A stretch of 64,000 nt of DNA from a virus, in IMG/VR virus record IMGVR_UViG_3300005529_000009, positions 1 through 64,000 of that record; one strand, 5' to 3'. Both the position numbers and the translations under genes were made by a program. Numbering within the stretch: position 1 is the first letter of the stretch; each line of letters opens with the position of its first letter. Under the pieces are notes generated by a model. It had not been told where the DNA came from and made no database searches. It was given only the letters and a program-made list of their open reading frames with translations. Below are positions 15,701 to 24,486 of this stretch, piece by piece.

Positions 15701-16855
15701 GCCTATTTGGTTTAGGTACTGCTGATATTGCGCGTTCAACAATGCTTGCTGATAAGCTTGTTGGGTCGAGGCGCCAGCGGCTATCTGTTGCGCGCCCGTC
15801 CCCGTCAAGGCACCCGCTTCCGCAGGACCAAGCGAGGCCGTCTGTGTTCCGATACCTGCCAAGCTGCTGCCGATTCCGGCTGTCGTCCCCGCGAGAGCTC
15901 CATAGTCACCGCCGAGTTGGCCGGTTTCAACGCCGAGCTGTCCGGTAAGACCGCCCAACTGCCCTAGCGTACTTCCAGCCCCGACAACGCCCGAACCAAG
16001 GCTGCCGTAGACACCCCCAAGGGTCCCCATGGCAGAGCCGACACCCGCGACACCCGAACCGAAGCCGCTATAGAGACCGGCGGCGGATTGCTGTAATCCC
16101 TGCTCACCCATTGCCTCTTGAACGGCCTGCCCATAGCCGGTGTTTTCCAGCCCGGCGATCACCGGAGCTTCCGCTGCTTGTTGTTGCCCGGCTAAGACAC
16201 CCTGAGCAACACCCGCCCGATCACCGCCAAAGGCATTCCCGCCAAGGATAGCTGAGCTCGTAAGTTGGTTAGCCTGAATGGCATTGCTATTGGCAAACGC
16301 ATTTTCGGTCGAATTAACGACGTCATTCAGATACGGACTCATATACTGCTGGATGCTTCCAGACGTAATCGGATTGATTACGCTCTGCGCAGCCAATCCA
16401 GCCCCCATGCCGTAATATGGCAGAGCACTACCCAGCGTATTTAGACCCGATCCAACCGCACCCGCCCCAGCGCTGTAATAAGGTAACGCTCCACTGACTG
16501 TACTCGCCCCCGACCCGACCAAACCCGCGGCACCGGGCATAAGGCCCAGCCCGGCGTTAATGGCGGAATACTCATTGGGCAGAAAGTTAAGCGCCCCCGA
16601 TGCAACGCCGTATCCCCCGGAAATCTGACTCCCGCCAGAATTGATAAACTTCTCAAGTGCCGCAGGCGCTTGATTGATGGTATTCTCGCCGATGATCTGT
16701 TCCCAGCTCGGCGGGGCAACATATTGGGCCGGCAAGTTGGTAAGACTCGCCCCGACAGTCTGCGCCTGACCGATAAGATTCTGGTAGTCCGCCAGAATCT
16801 GCGGGGGCGGCGAACTGGAAGTATTAGCCTGCGATGTGCAAAGTGAGCCCATCAA
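12785..16855 (-). CDS. Large ejection protein with lytic transglycosylase domain
   Basis: 1356 residues, the largest gene of the window. A Gly/Ala-rich, hydrophobic N-terminal half is followed near residues 755-850 by an SLT-type transglycosylase domain: catalytic Glu in YGQESSFG, then AGAIGPMQIEPQTW and AAVAYFSGPGNV. This would open peptidoglycan for genome entry. The C-terminal third is helical and Gln-rich. Three copies of a GGR motif (HAHGGRTFDDGG, VKRGGRISEGG, RARGGRSFADGG) lie between residues about 420 and 700. It corresponds in role to T7 gp16-like proteins. It overlaps both neighbours by stop/start coupling. Confidence 0.85.
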   Translation of the reverse strand: MMGSLCTSQANTSSSPPPQILADYQNLIGQAQTVGASLTNLPAQYVAPPSWEQIIGENTINQAPAALEKFINSGGSQISGGYGVASGALNFLPNEYSAINAGLGLMPGAAGLVGSGASTVSGALPYYSAGAGAVGSGLNTLGSALPYYGMGAGLAAQSVINPITSGSIQQYMSPYLNDVVNSTENAFANSNAIQANQLTSSAILGGNAFGGDRAGVAQGVLAGQQQAAEAPVIAGLENTGYGQAVQEAMGEQGLQQSAAGLYSGFGSGVAGVGSAMGTLGGVYGSLGSGVVGAGSTLGQLGGLTGQLGVETGQLGGDYGALAGTTAGIGSSLAGIGTQTASLGPAEAGALTGTGAQQIAAGASTQQAYQQALLNAQYQQYLNQIGVTGLSYQAPIIEGTGSISGGTSSTQTTPSLFSLLSGHAHGGRTFDDGGSVSDDYSNSLVGYDALAGALSGDQSANQLAAGLLHLANGGSTNGALDVNIMSGPPSVPLIPNTPSAMGNGPPKPPTVPPPQSLLSTLNQVNGAAKTISGINNGLGSLFGGPSNGAGDAGMGGWTASMPSIGIGGGGLAPNLGAADSIAMGGGDSLALGALVKRGGRISEGGRIDPSSQLQGFAYGGMPMGFGGFGMRPQMPTNTNYAQQIGQMISPGTRMPGLGGGGGFGQGFGIPMGQALNRPPQGVMPIASPGLATPFNGLRARGGRSFADGGSPDDDVSINGTDDPGLDVSTVPSDDSSGDAGLAAINKATDPKLIALQNATYGQESSFGRNPSTSSAGAIGPMQIEPQTWRQYALPGEDIRDPVANRRVGNRILSAYYDQYGGDPARAAVAYFSGPGNVAPPDSPTPWKRNVADPSGKTVSSYVGDILGRMNDPNLAAMAFNGQAAPTGGLASPNYAPSTASPATSTTAPSQWHPDITQAILAGIGGMFSGHGLIGGGILGGLGNLQQQQEQHIQQVTADTAVNRLNAEKENWQSEEKYRERVAAAQEQNARTNELLRIAESRKPQTVGYDKNFNPVLGIPNPNGPGFLNPLTLKPIDTSNLSGTPQTAAPPLAQGESPIEYNKKLVAAGPYDYSQGAPHVEQGWELPEPTQIYNRSPDALKTDAIYYMETGKLPQGGTGFGNSPLARAKQNYSNAVENYGVALGLSRGYTPDQIAEMRRTSPGMLRFVLGADGRSTVALGTAVRHLDTLKQLANAWNAYSTDPTGNNLQALNKVKAAISAEFGADAATNLQAAGTIVGPEIIKAIGVAGAGTAEEREKAGKPFGTTSSPEQLLGAVAVTQKLLGGQLEGRERQALASGLSEQQFKNLIGERPYELLKGSSPVEQKSALPEKDQRALDWANANPKDPRATKIKQRLGIQ

Positions 16856-17523
16856 GACGCCTTCTGGTTAGGGCGATAGATGAAAAGTGCCCCGAGTGGA
16901 GCGCCGAAATGGCGCGAGAAAATACGAACCTTAGCTTCGGTTCGTTTGTTGGATACAACGCCGCTCATCAACGAAAGCCCGATTTTGTCAGCGCACTGCT
17001 TTGCAAACTCGAGGAGGCCGACGATGTGATTTTTCTTGCGGCAATCGGGCCGGATAAAGTGCCACAAATCCCCGAGATGCCATTCCTCAGTGTAGTAAAG
17101 CCGCGAAAGCATCAGGCAGGTCGTTGCTTCCACATCCCCCGGCGGTCCAATAACCCCGACCATAGGAGGGAATGTCAGACCCGCAGGCGGCGAAATCCCG
17201 TCATTGATAATTTTGCGAACAAGCTCTTCTGAGAATGAGAACAGTCCGTTTTCATCGTGCATCATGCGTAAGCATGCCATGAGGCTATCGGCGTCTTCGG
17301 AAGTTGCGATGCGAACGGGTGCGAGTGGAACTTCTGGCTTAGGTTGTGGAACTTCGGGCTTAGGTTCAGGCTTCCGTAGAAGATAATTTTCTTCCCTGAT
17401 TTTAGTTTCTTTTTTTTCTTCGCGAGGCAAATAAACACGTTCTTGCGCGACAACGCTCGCGGCCTGCTTGTTTAGTGGTGAGGACGCCAATACGGCATCC
17501 CAATTCATTGTTAGTCTGGTCAT
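16852..17523 (-). CDS. GNAT acetyltransferase-fold phage protein
   Basis: 223 residues. A Pro/Glu-rich linker with two PKPEVP units (residues 53-68) is followed by a GNAT-like domain: VRIATSEDADSLMACLRMMH, MVGVIGPPGDVEATTCLML, YYTEEWHLGDLWHFIRPD and CADKIGLSLMSGVVSN. I recognise this domain from virion-region genes of many alphaproteobacterial podoviruses. Its substrate is unknown; it may be a structural reuse of the fold. Overlaps the upstream gene by ATGA. Confidence 0.7.
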   Translation of the reverse strand: MTRLTMNWDAVLASSPLNKQAASVVAQERVYLPREEKKETKIREENYLLRKPEPKPEVPQPKPEVPLAPVRIATSEDADSLMACLRMMHDENGLFSFSEELVRKIINDGISPPAGLTFPPMVGVIGPPGDVEATTCLMLSRLYYTEEWHLGDLWHFIRPDCRKKNHIVGLLEFAKQCADKIGLSLMSGVVSNKRTEAKVRIFSRHFGAPLGALFIYRPNQKAS

Positions 17524-18158
17524 TTTTTAGGAGCTGGAAGCGACTTAAGCTTCTTGATGTGCTTCTTGCGCTCGGCCACGACCCATTGGTCCAATGCGGA
17601 GTGACCTCTATTCACGTCCCCCGTTCCGCGAGGAAGCCGATGCACGATTTCATCAACACGACGCACTTGGTCGGGATGGAGAATGTATTCGCCACCTGCA
17701 ACGATAATATCGACGGGCTTGCCGACAACACCGCCTTTGGCAAAATGCCCTATATGTGGAGGTCGTGGAATGTTTGAATGCAGATGCGGCATTGCTGGCG
17801 GATGAATGCCGAACATCCCACTCAGTGCATTTCCACCCGCTAATGTATTGCCCTGTCCGAGATGGCTGACGAAATCGGCGGGCAGTACATACGAGCCGCT
17901 GGGGACCGATATTCCGTGCTTGTCCGTCCGCCCCGGAACCGCCGATTTGATAAGTCCGGGAGGATGGACACGGGAGAGCTCCGAGAATGCCCGATGTGCG
18001 AAATAGTCCGGTGAGCCGCCGAATGCGAACTTCGCGCCGTGCTGACGGGCGTTGCGATAGGCAGCGGCGATGGCCTGACGCTGAGGATGTCCGGCCCGTA
18101 CCATTTCGGATATGTTGGTTGACATAGCTGAGCGAGATGCGCTTGGGATGAGCGGCAT
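17520..18158 (-). CDS. Virion protein with repeated GEYVLP-type motif
   Basis: 212 residues; GAGGAG sits just before ATG 18158. The protein contains VPSGSYVLPADFVSHLGQG and VAGGEYILHPDQVRRV, two copies of a motif common in tail or ejection proteins of phages, plus the Gly-rich segments AKFAFGGSPD and HFAKGGVVGKP. The C-terminus is basic. Probably a structural or injected protein acting with the 12785-16855 product. Confidence 0.6.
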   Translation of the reverse strand: MPLIPSASRSAMSTNISEMVRAGHPQRQAIAAAYRNARQHGAKFAFGGSPDYFAHRAFSELSRVHPPGLIKSAVPGRTDKHGISVPSGSYVLPADFVSHLGQGNTLAGGNALSGMFGIHPPAMPHLHSNIPRPPHIGHFAKGGVVGKPVDIIVAGGEYILHPDQVRRVDEIVHRLPRGTGDVNRGHSALDQWVVAERKKHIKKLKSLPAPKK

Positions 18159-18234
18159 TGCAGCTCCTCAAAATCGGAGAACGGCGAATTTTTGTCAGTT
18201 GGGACGCAGGTCGCCAGCAAAATGACTGCGGCGA

Positions 18235-18711
18235 TTACTGCTCGTCGGTAGGAAAATTCGAGGTCTGGTTGGCGAAATCGTCTATGTCGGATGCACTCTT
18301 TTCGATGTCCGCCGCGATGGAATTGATCTTTCCAATTCCGGCGTCGGCTTTTTTTGTTGCCGCACTCAAGCGGTTCATCGCCTTATCGGCGGCGTTTTCC
18401 ACATCAGTCACGACACCTTTGGCGCTATCTGCCAAAGCCTTTAGTTTCGACGGCATTTCTTCCTCATGTTTTACGGGCATTGCCAGCGCAAGTTTCAGGA
18501 ACTTCAATTGCTGCGCCGACACGTAGCAGCGCCGCTCAAGCGGACAGGTTAAGTCCTTTTCCAGTTTCACAAGCCGGTCGTGCTCGGCTTCCGCATGCTT
18601 GCGTAGCTCTTCATCGGCCCCGGAAAACTCAGCCAACGCTGTGCGGAATGACTGATGACGATCCTGGTACGCCCTGCCTAAAAGCGCGGCAAGATTAGAG
18701 GTCGAAGCCAT
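18235..18711 (-). CDS. Coiled-coil phage protein, 158 aa
   Basis: A helical protein rich in Ala/Glu/Lys (SGADEELRKHAEAEHDRLVK), with two cysteines in the middle (LTCPLERRCYV) and a low-complexity acidic C-terminus. It lies between the tail and ejection genes. No family recognised; a structural or scaffold-like role is possible. Confidence 0.55.
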   Translation of the reverse strand: MASTSNLAALLGRAYQDRHQSFRTALAEFSGADEELRKHAEAEHDRLVKLEKDLTCPLERRCYVSAQQLKFLKLALAMPVKHEEEMPSKLKALADSAKGVVTDVENAADKAMNRLSAATKKADAGIGKINSIAADIEKSASDIDDFANQTSNFPTDEQ

Positions 18712-19174
18712 AAATCACGACTGCGGCTTGCGTATTCCCGGTTCCGAGCGACGGCAGCGTAATGGTTATCGCCGTCTGTTGTGTGGTTGCCGGTAATGGC
18801 GTGGGGAAATTGACAACGTAAGGGAGATTGGAAGTCGTCACCCCGGATTGAGTGACATAGGCAAAATTGAGCGTCCAATGTCCATCGGATACCGTGGCAT
18901 TGACGGCAGCAGCAGATGTCGATCCGCTGGACGTGATGATAAAGCCATTAAGATAAGTTGTTACGCCCGATGCGCCGCCGAAGCTGGCCGTGACATTCGT
19001 GGCACCCCCGTGGGCGCTGCTAAACTGAACACTCGCCCCCGCCGGCACATTGGGAAGCTGCGCACTCGAGTTCGAGGCAACACTGCTCGTCGTTTGATTA
19101 AGATTGTTAAGCGCCTCGGTCAGGGCTTGCGCATAACTGATGAGCCGCGGATCGGTTGTCGTCCCATTGCTCAT
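18695..19174 (-). CDS. Virion structural protein, Ser/Thr-rich, 159 aa
   Basis: Start is ATG 19174 (MSNGTTTDPRLISYAQALTE), overlapping the upstream stop as ATGA. After a short helix the protein is beta-rich and dominated by Ser, Thr, Gly and Ala (SGVTTYLNGFIITSSG), typical of tail or fibre attachments. No family name recognised. Confidence 0.6.
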   Translation of the reverse strand: MSNGTTTDPRLISYAQALTEALNNLNQTTSSVASNSSAQLPNVPAGASVQFSSAHGGATNVTASFGGASGVTTYLNGFIITSSGSTSAAAVNATVSDGHWTLNFAYVTQSGVTTSNLPYVVNFPTPLPATTQQTAITITLPSLGTGNTQAAVVIYGFDL

Positions 19175-21216
19175 GGACGGGTACCGGCCTGGAACGCACG
19201 TACTCTCGGAGTGCCGAGCGTAGCGGAGAATCCCTTTCGTGCCGCCCAATCAAAGCGTAACGCAATCTGCCGCTTTCTTAATTCCGGCCTGATGTATTTG
19301 TTGGTCGAGTCCATCCCATATGGCCCTTTCATCACCGGGGAGTCGCCGGGATAATCGACACCATAGAGCGTGATGGAAACGGCCCCTTCACTGCCAAACC
19401 ATTTCATATCGGGGATGAACTCATCCACGTACATGATGCCTTCGCCGTCCGCGATGTCGGCATATCCGGTTTCGGCATAAACCCCGGTCATCGCTTGGCC
19501 GTTAGCGTCGTAACCTTGTTCATGCTGCTGGATGAGCAAAGTTGACCATTCCGCCCCTAACGGGGTTCCGAAGGCATTTTCAGGAAGCCACGCCGAACGT
19601 CCCAGAGAACCATAGTCCCAAAGGTTCTCCAGCAGGTTCACTTTCAGATAACTATCGCATTCACCCGAACTTGCCGTGGAAGGATAGAAAATCCAAACCT
19701 CGTTGGTTGATTGACTGGCCCCGCAGAAGATATTGTTGAGGTGGTTCTGATTGAGATTGTTGAACATGGTGTCCCACAACGGGCACTCAATCGGGGTCAC
19801 TCCACTATCGGAGAAGGTAAAGAAGCTATTGATTCCCACCCATAGGGTAGTGCGGCCGAGGATGGCGAATGCATGAGGAGCAATCAGTCCACACTGGGAA
19901 GCAAGCGTCGTGAACGAGTAGATAAAAGGGGTGCCGACATAGAGCATCGACCAGAGGTCGTTGTTCGTCCAGATAAGCGAGGTCTGCGGTGCCTGAATGC
20001 CGCCGATAATTTTAGTGCCAGAACCGCCGAGATGGAAACTACCCGCCTGATTGGTGGCGGATGCTGTCCAGCTATTAAAATTCCCAGCATCGGAAAAACG
20101 GATTAACAACGGGTCTTGCTGACCGCCTCCTAAGATGACCTCCGAACCGAAGGCGATGATTTGCGCCTGCGGCATGGCCACAAACGCGCCGGTATTGATC
20201 TGTGGTGCACCGCTCCCCGTTATGTTCGGATCGGGAATCCCGGCATTATTGAGAACCGCGCCTGACGAAATGGGAGGGGTATAAATCCACAACGGGCCGC
20301 CCGTATAACACACAAGGCCGTAGGTGCCGAAGTTATCAACGAACCAGGCGGACGGCGGCGGACTCGGTGCCGCCCCGGCATAAGCTAATGTCGGGGAGAA
20401 GGGCTGGTTTCCCTGATTGTTCGCTATCGTTCCCTCATAATATGAGGCAAGCGTGTTATTGAAGAACCCGAACGGCGATGCATCAAACGAAAATGTGTTG
20501 GTATCAATCACGGTAACTATTGCGGTACTACCGGCGGGAATATTCAATGAATTAAACGTGCTATGGAAGCTGACGTTGATGCTGGTTAGAACATCGAAGG
20601 TAAAGGAATTGCCGGTACTCAGCCCGTGATTTTCCAAGGTGACATTGACGGTCGGATAGGATTGGTTTTGAAACAGCGGCCAAGGGATCACAGCAAGATC
20701 GTTGACGGTCGCATTCGACGGCAAATTGAAGGTATATTCAGAAAAAGGAGTAACACCGGTTATGGTAAAGGTATGGCCGGGATGGAAAATCTGGCCGCCA
20801 ATCGACATGGTGCAGAGGACTTCAACCGTGTCTCCCACAATCAAGCCGGGGGGCTGGTTTCCCTGCGCGACAGTAACCTGCCTTTGCCCGCTGAGAACTT
20901 GCATCTCAGTGGTGCCGTCCGCGGCCGCCGTTCCTTGGTTGAAGGTGAACGTATAGAGAGTACCACCCACATAAATCTGTGCACCGCCATCACCGGGCAT
21001 CAGCAGATTGACGTTATCGAGCAAATCTTCGTAGGCGTGGAGTGCTCTTACAATCCCCGCCGCTGCCGTGGAAAAGAGCTGCTTCCATCCGGCGACTTTT
21101 TGCAGAAGCCCGTAACGCCAGCGAACCAGATTACCGGCAAACCAGCCCTGCCGGTTTTTGGTCTGCGTGGCCTGGACATTGAATCCAGGCGTCCACTCTA
21201 AACGGTGAAGCGCCAT
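19171..21216 (-). CDS. Tail protein, P22 gp10-like (packaged DNA stabilisation)
   Basis: 681 residues. The N-terminus (MALHRLEWTPGFNVQATQTK) and the WFAGNLVRWRYGLLQKVAGW segment resemble the phage tail hub proteins that follow the gp4-like adaptor; the body is beta-rich with repeated Trp-anchored strands (DLWSMLYVGTPFIYSFTTLA, TLWVGINSFFTFSDSG), consistent with a propeller fold. It would plug the portal-adaptor channel after packaging. It lies immediately downstream of the gp4-like adaptor gene, the order known in P22-like phages. Distant match; role inferred. Confidence 0.65.
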   Translation of the reverse strand: MALHRLEWTPGFNVQATQTKNRQGWFAGNLVRWRYGLLQKVAGWKQLFSTAAAGIVRALHAYEDLLDNVNLLMPGDGGAQIYVGGTLYTFTFNQGTAAADGTTEMQVLSGQRQVTVAQGNQPPGLIVGDTVEVLCTMSIGGQIFHPGHTFTITGVTPFSEYTFNLPSNATVNDLAVIPWPLFQNQSYPTVNVTLENHGLSTGNSFTFDVLTSINVSFHSTFNSLNIPAGSTAIVTVIDTNTFSFDASPFGFFNNTLASYYEGTIANNQGNQPFSPTLAYAGAAPSPPPSAWFVDNFGTYGLVCYTGGPLWIYTPPISSGAVLNNAGIPDPNITGSGAPQINTGAFVAMPQAQIIAFGSEVILGGGQQDPLLIRFSDAGNFNSWTASATNQAGSFHLGGSGTKIIGGIQAPQTSLIWTNNDLWSMLYVGTPFIYSFTTLASQCGLIAPHAFAILGRTTLWVGINSFFTFSDSGVTPIECPLWDTMFNNLNQNHLNNIFCGASQSTNEVWIFYPSTASSGECDSYLKVNLLENLWDYGSLGRSAWLPENAFGTPLGAEWSTLLIQQHEQGYDANGQAMTGVYAETGYADIADGEGIMYVDEFIPDMKWFGSEGAVSITLYGVDYPGDSPVMKGPYGMDSTNKYIRPELRKRQIALRFDWAARKGFSATLGTPRVRAFQAGTRP

Positions 21217-21219
21217 TGA

Positions 21220-21945
21220 TTATTGCGGTGCCGGGACACTTGCGCGATCCCGTTGCACATTGGCTTGTGGGGTAGGTTGATAAGGCGACCAGGAGACCGA
21301 TGCCGCCTTGACCCGCAATTGTTCTGTATTCACGGATGCCTTAATTGCCTCATATTGAGCATTCCACGACATTGCGGCTTGTGGGTTATCGCTTTGGCCG
21401 CCGAAATCTCTTTGGTAGCCAAACCCGAACACCATAGCCCCAGCAACAAACAATTCCGGGCAATAGGTGGAAATGAAGGTGGTTGTATTCGTCTCGGATA
21501 GCGGCGTCGGCCGAACCGTTCCTATCGTTTCCAGCGTATAGGCCATGTCAGGCGCGGGGCCGAGAATGACGTTATAAGCCCCCGCAGTGATGTTCGTACC
21601 GATGCCTGGATTACCTATCAGTGCCCAATATTCGGGTAGCGCCGAAGTGGCGGTCGCCGGATAGATGTTATTGATAAAGTCAATCCCGACCCGCGTTAGC
21701 CCCTGAAACGGGCTCAAGATGTTCAAGGACTGTGGGACAATGACATTCGTCTGCAAAGCGATAGTGCGGGTATTTGTCGTCAGCGTCGTGGTCTGTGAGG
21801 CGAGCGTGCAGAGAAAATCGAAGTCGGTATAAATCCGCTTTTCCGTATAACCAATCATGTGCGGAAGCATGTCGGTGAACGTCGTGTCACCGGCTTCGTA
21901 CTTTAGAATCTTCTGCGCGATGAATTGAAATTCGTTGTAATTCAT
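21220..21945 (-). CDS. Head-tail adaptor, P22 gp4-like
   Basis: 241 residues from ATG 21945 (TGATG overlap with the upstream stop). The N-terminus MNYNEFQFIAQKILKYEAGD and TEKRIYTDFDFLCTLASQTT are of the type seen in adaptor proteins that bind the portal ring. The middle contains PEYWALIGNPGIG and the C-terminal helix QYEAIKASVNTEQLRVKA. A second adaptor-like gene lies at 31682-32368, so the two may act at different layers or one may be a paralogue. Confidence 0.65.
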   Translation of the reverse strand: MNYNEFQFIAQKILKYEAGDTTFTDMLPHMIGYTEKRIYTDFDFLCTLASQTTTLTTNTRTIALQTNVIVPQSLNILSPFQGLTRVGIDFINNIYPATATSALPEYWALIGNPGIGTNITAGAYNVILGPAPDMAYTLETIGTVRPTPLSETNTTTFISTYCPELFVAGAMVFGFGYQRDFGGQSDNPQAAMSWNAQYEAIKASVNTEQLRVKAASVSWSPYQPTPQANVQRDRASVPAPQ

Positions 21946-22211
21946 CAATACACCGGCCTGCAGGGTATTCGCGACCAATCGCTCAAAGTGTCACCCTGAG
22001 TCGTATTGACAACGATTTGCAGAATGTAGGTCACTCCCGCCAGCAATCCGGAAATCCGCTGCGTCACAACGGGAGTAACGATGCTCGGGGAACCAACCAA
22101 ATGAGAGCTCGGATTGGAGTCAGTTCCCGTCTGTACGGTCAGGCTGACCGACGACACCGACGAAATGGTATCTCCGGTTGCCAGATCGTTGGTGTAATCG
22201 AACCCATACAC
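21945..22211 (-). CDS. Small virion protein, 88 aa, start uncertain
   Basis: Reads YGFDYTNDLATGDTISSV, then SLTVQTGTDSNPSSHL, a family common in phage structural regions. The GTG at 22211 gives 88 residues, but the reading frame continues upstream with REFDPADPGESQV, which fits the family better and lacks a normal start; an AAGGA precedes an ATC codon there. A non-standard start is possible. Confidence 0.6.
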   Translation of the reverse strand: MYGFDYTNDLATGDTISSVSSVSLTVQTGTDSNPSSHLVGSPSIVTPVVTQRISGLLAGVTYILQIVVNTTQGDTLSDWSRIPCRPVY

Positions 22212-22270
22212 CTGACTTTCGCCAGGGTCGGCGGGATCAAATTCACGACCGATGAAGATGGCTGCAGTCC

Positions 22271-23809
22271 TTAGTGGTAAGTCGGTCCGCCGAACGGCAG
22301 AACACGTGTGCGTACAATCACGTTTCGCAATTCACGCTCGCGTTCGATCTCGTTGACTAGTTCTCTGGTTCTGACAATCACATTACGGAGAAGCTGATTG
22401 ACGACCTGCGATGGGAGATAGAGGACCGCCGAACCGATTTGATGCCCGACCCATTCCGTTGCCGGTACCTGGTCGTACCGCCAGAATTTATGGAATGGCG
22501 GTGGAGGCGGTGGAATACGTTTAACGAACGGCGAGACCGGCGTGCCCTGCCAGAACTTGTCGGGTTCGTAGTCCCACCGCCAGAGTTTATTGAATGGTTT
22601 GTGGGCGAGTTGGCTAATGATATTCGAGGCGAGCGGGTTCCCAACCCACTCTGATGCTGGTACTTGGTCATAGCGCCATAATCTGAAGAACGGATTGCCC
22701 GATGGAGAAGTCGATGTTGGTGTGCTTCGCGGCGTACCGACCCAATCAGTCTGTTCAGGAATGCTGGACCACCACCCGGAGACAGGCGCGTAGAGTTGAG
22801 TAAGTTGCGGTAGCGTTATTGGCTGTGATAACGGCGCTCCGACCCACCACATATCGGTCGGTGGAGTGCCCACTACAACAGGTGGTCTTACTAGGGATGC
22901 CTGAACGACAGACGGGGGAATGGTCCCTATGCTTGTTGCTATAGGTTCGCCAAGCCAATCGGGTGTCGGTTGATAGTCGTATCGCCAGAATTTATAGAAT
23001 GGATTGGTTTCGGGAGGCCCTGCGGTATCCCAGTTACTCAACATCCATAATGGAACTTGCCATGGCGGATCTGGGACAATGTCGTATCTCCACAACTTGT
23101 AGAACGGTTGTGGGGTGACGTTGCGTAGCTGCTGGGAAATTCCCTCTGGTGTTCCTAACCAATCCGGTTGCGGTACGACGTCATAACGCCATAGTTTGTG
23201 ATACGGGGTCGCACTCAGTTCTATCAGAATGACGGACGATTGCGGCTCGCCCAACCAATCCGGCTGCGGAACGTAGTCCCATCTCCAGAATTTAGTGGGC
23301 GACGACGGCCGATAATCGAGTTGTTGTTGGGTGTAGGCCGATTGTGGACTACCGAGCCATAAAGCCGTGTCTGTTATTAAGTCATAGCGCCAGAGCTTGG
23401 AGAACGGTTCCGTTACCGGAAGATACAGGGTGTCCGCGTTTTCCCAAAAGTTCGGATACTGCCAATCTGTCGGCGGAACGTAGTCATACCGCCAGAGTTT
23501 CGAGAATGGCTTAACGATCGGCAGATACAGCGCGTCGGCATTTTCCCAGAAATCAGGAAACTGCCACGGCGGAAACTCGGCTCCTCTTTGGGTGTAGAAC
23601 GGTGCCCGCGCATTCGGGATATTGAGCGCAATATAATTGGCATTCGCGCTGGACCATGGATAAGTCCACGGCGGATCTGAAACATAATCATATCGCCAGA
23701 GCTGTTTATTCTTCGGCTTTCCTGTCAGAAGCTGGAGGGCGGACGAGCCCGGTGTCGTCCATTGCCAAATACGAGCTTCAGGTGGGCTGGGCGCATAAAA
23801 TTGGGTCAC
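22271..23809 (-). CDS. WRYD-repeat tail-region protein, 512 aa
   Basis: Start is GTG 23809, overlapping the upstream stop as GTGA. The protein is built from at least ten imperfect repeats of about 30-40 residues with the core [KR][LF]WR[YW]D followed by a Pro/Trp segment (for example SKLWRYDYVPPTDW, KFWRWDYVPQPDWLGEP, RLWRYDQVPASEWVGNP). Aromatic residues make up an unusually large share. The last 45 residues are helical and Arg-rich (RNVIVRTRELVNEIERERE) with RNVIVRTR repeated. It sits among tail fibre genes. I do not recognise a named family. Aromatic repeats could bind sugars or stack into a fibre. Confidence 0.75.
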   Translation of the reverse strand: MTQFYAPSPPEARIWQWTTPGSSALQLLTGKPKNKQLWRYDYVSDPPWTYPWSSANANYIALNIPNARAPFYTQRGAEFPPWQFPDFWENADALYLPIVKPFSKLWRYDYVPPTDWQYPNFWENADTLYLPVTEPFSKLWRYDLITDTALWLGSPQSAYTQQQLDYRPSSPTKFWRWDYVPQPDWLGEPQSSVILIELSATPYHKLWRYDVVPQPDWLGTPEGISQQLRNVTPQPFYKLWRYDIVPDPPWQVPLWMLSNWDTAGPPETNPFYKFWRYDYQPTPDWLGEPIATSIGTIPPSVVQASLVRPPVVVGTPPTDMWWVGAPLSQPITLPQLTQLYAPVSGWWSSIPEQTDWVGTPRSTPTSTSPSGNPFFRLWRYDQVPASEWVGNPLASNIISQLAHKPFNKLWRWDYEPDKFWQGTPVSPFVKRIPPPPPPFHKFWRYDQVPATEWVGHQIGSAVLYLPSQVVNQLLRNVIVRTRELVNEIERERELRNVIVRTRVLPFGGPTYH

Positions 23810-24477
23810 ATGAAGATCATTTGCGTTCCGGGCGGAACCGGAGAAGCTTTGAATGTCGCCATGATTGTGTTCATTACTTTTGTCGAGAAGGACGGAGACC
23901 AAGAGACCGCCGCAGCGGAATTGACTATTCGGTAGGCAAAATCAACGCCAGAGTTACTTGTTACCGGATTGCCTGTTAATTCGGTCCAATTCGAATCCTC
24001 GGTGTAGGATGAAATGGTACCGTTATACTCGAATGTTGCAAAACAAATTTCATTCGGCACACTAAGCGATGGACTGGTCAAGGTGAATGTCGTGCCGGAA
24101 GGTTGGGCCGCGGCCGCCACTTGATCGGCACCACCATTCGCGCCACTGACAATCGCGGCTCCGTTTGGAAACCAGTTTCCTCCACTAGTCGTCGCTGTAA
24201 ATGTGCTGCCAATCGGCAGATCGGCGGCCAAATTAACGAAGTACCACAATTCTATGCTTGGATAAGACCCTGTACCGATGCTTCTGGTCGCCAGACTATA
24301 CGAGTTGCTGTTCGAATCGACTAAAGTGGAAATAGTGGCCCCCGTGCTCGTGCCGTAAAGAGAGAGGACGACTAGGGAGCCACTCGGTGCATCTGCTGTC
24401 GTCGCGGCTGAAGCACTGCCGCTGGCAATGGACGCCGTCGGGGCATTCAAGATAAGTTGCGGACTCCCGATAGGCAT
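23806..24477 (-). CDS. Beta-sandwich tail protein, 223 aa
   Basis: A Ser/Thr/Ala-rich, beta-strand protein (PSGSLVVLSLYGTSTGATIS, WYFVNLAADLPIGSTFTATT, EICFATFEYNGTISSYTED) of the kind found in phage fibre or decoration domains with Ig-like folds. It lies between the glycosidase gene and the WRYD protein. No enzymatic motif seen. Confidence 0.6.
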   Translation of the reverse strand: MPIGSPQLILNAPTASIASGSASAATTADAPSGSLVVLSLYGTSTGATISTLVDSNSNSYSLATRSIGTGSYPSIELWYFVNLAADLPIGSTFTATTSGGNWFPNGAAIVSGANGGADQVAAAAQPSGTTFTLTSPSLSVPNEICFATFEYNGTISSYTEDSNWTELTGNPVTSNSGVDFAYRIVNSAAAVSWSPSFSTKVMNTIMATFKASPVPPGTQMIFM

Positions 24478-24486
24478 TTCATTACC

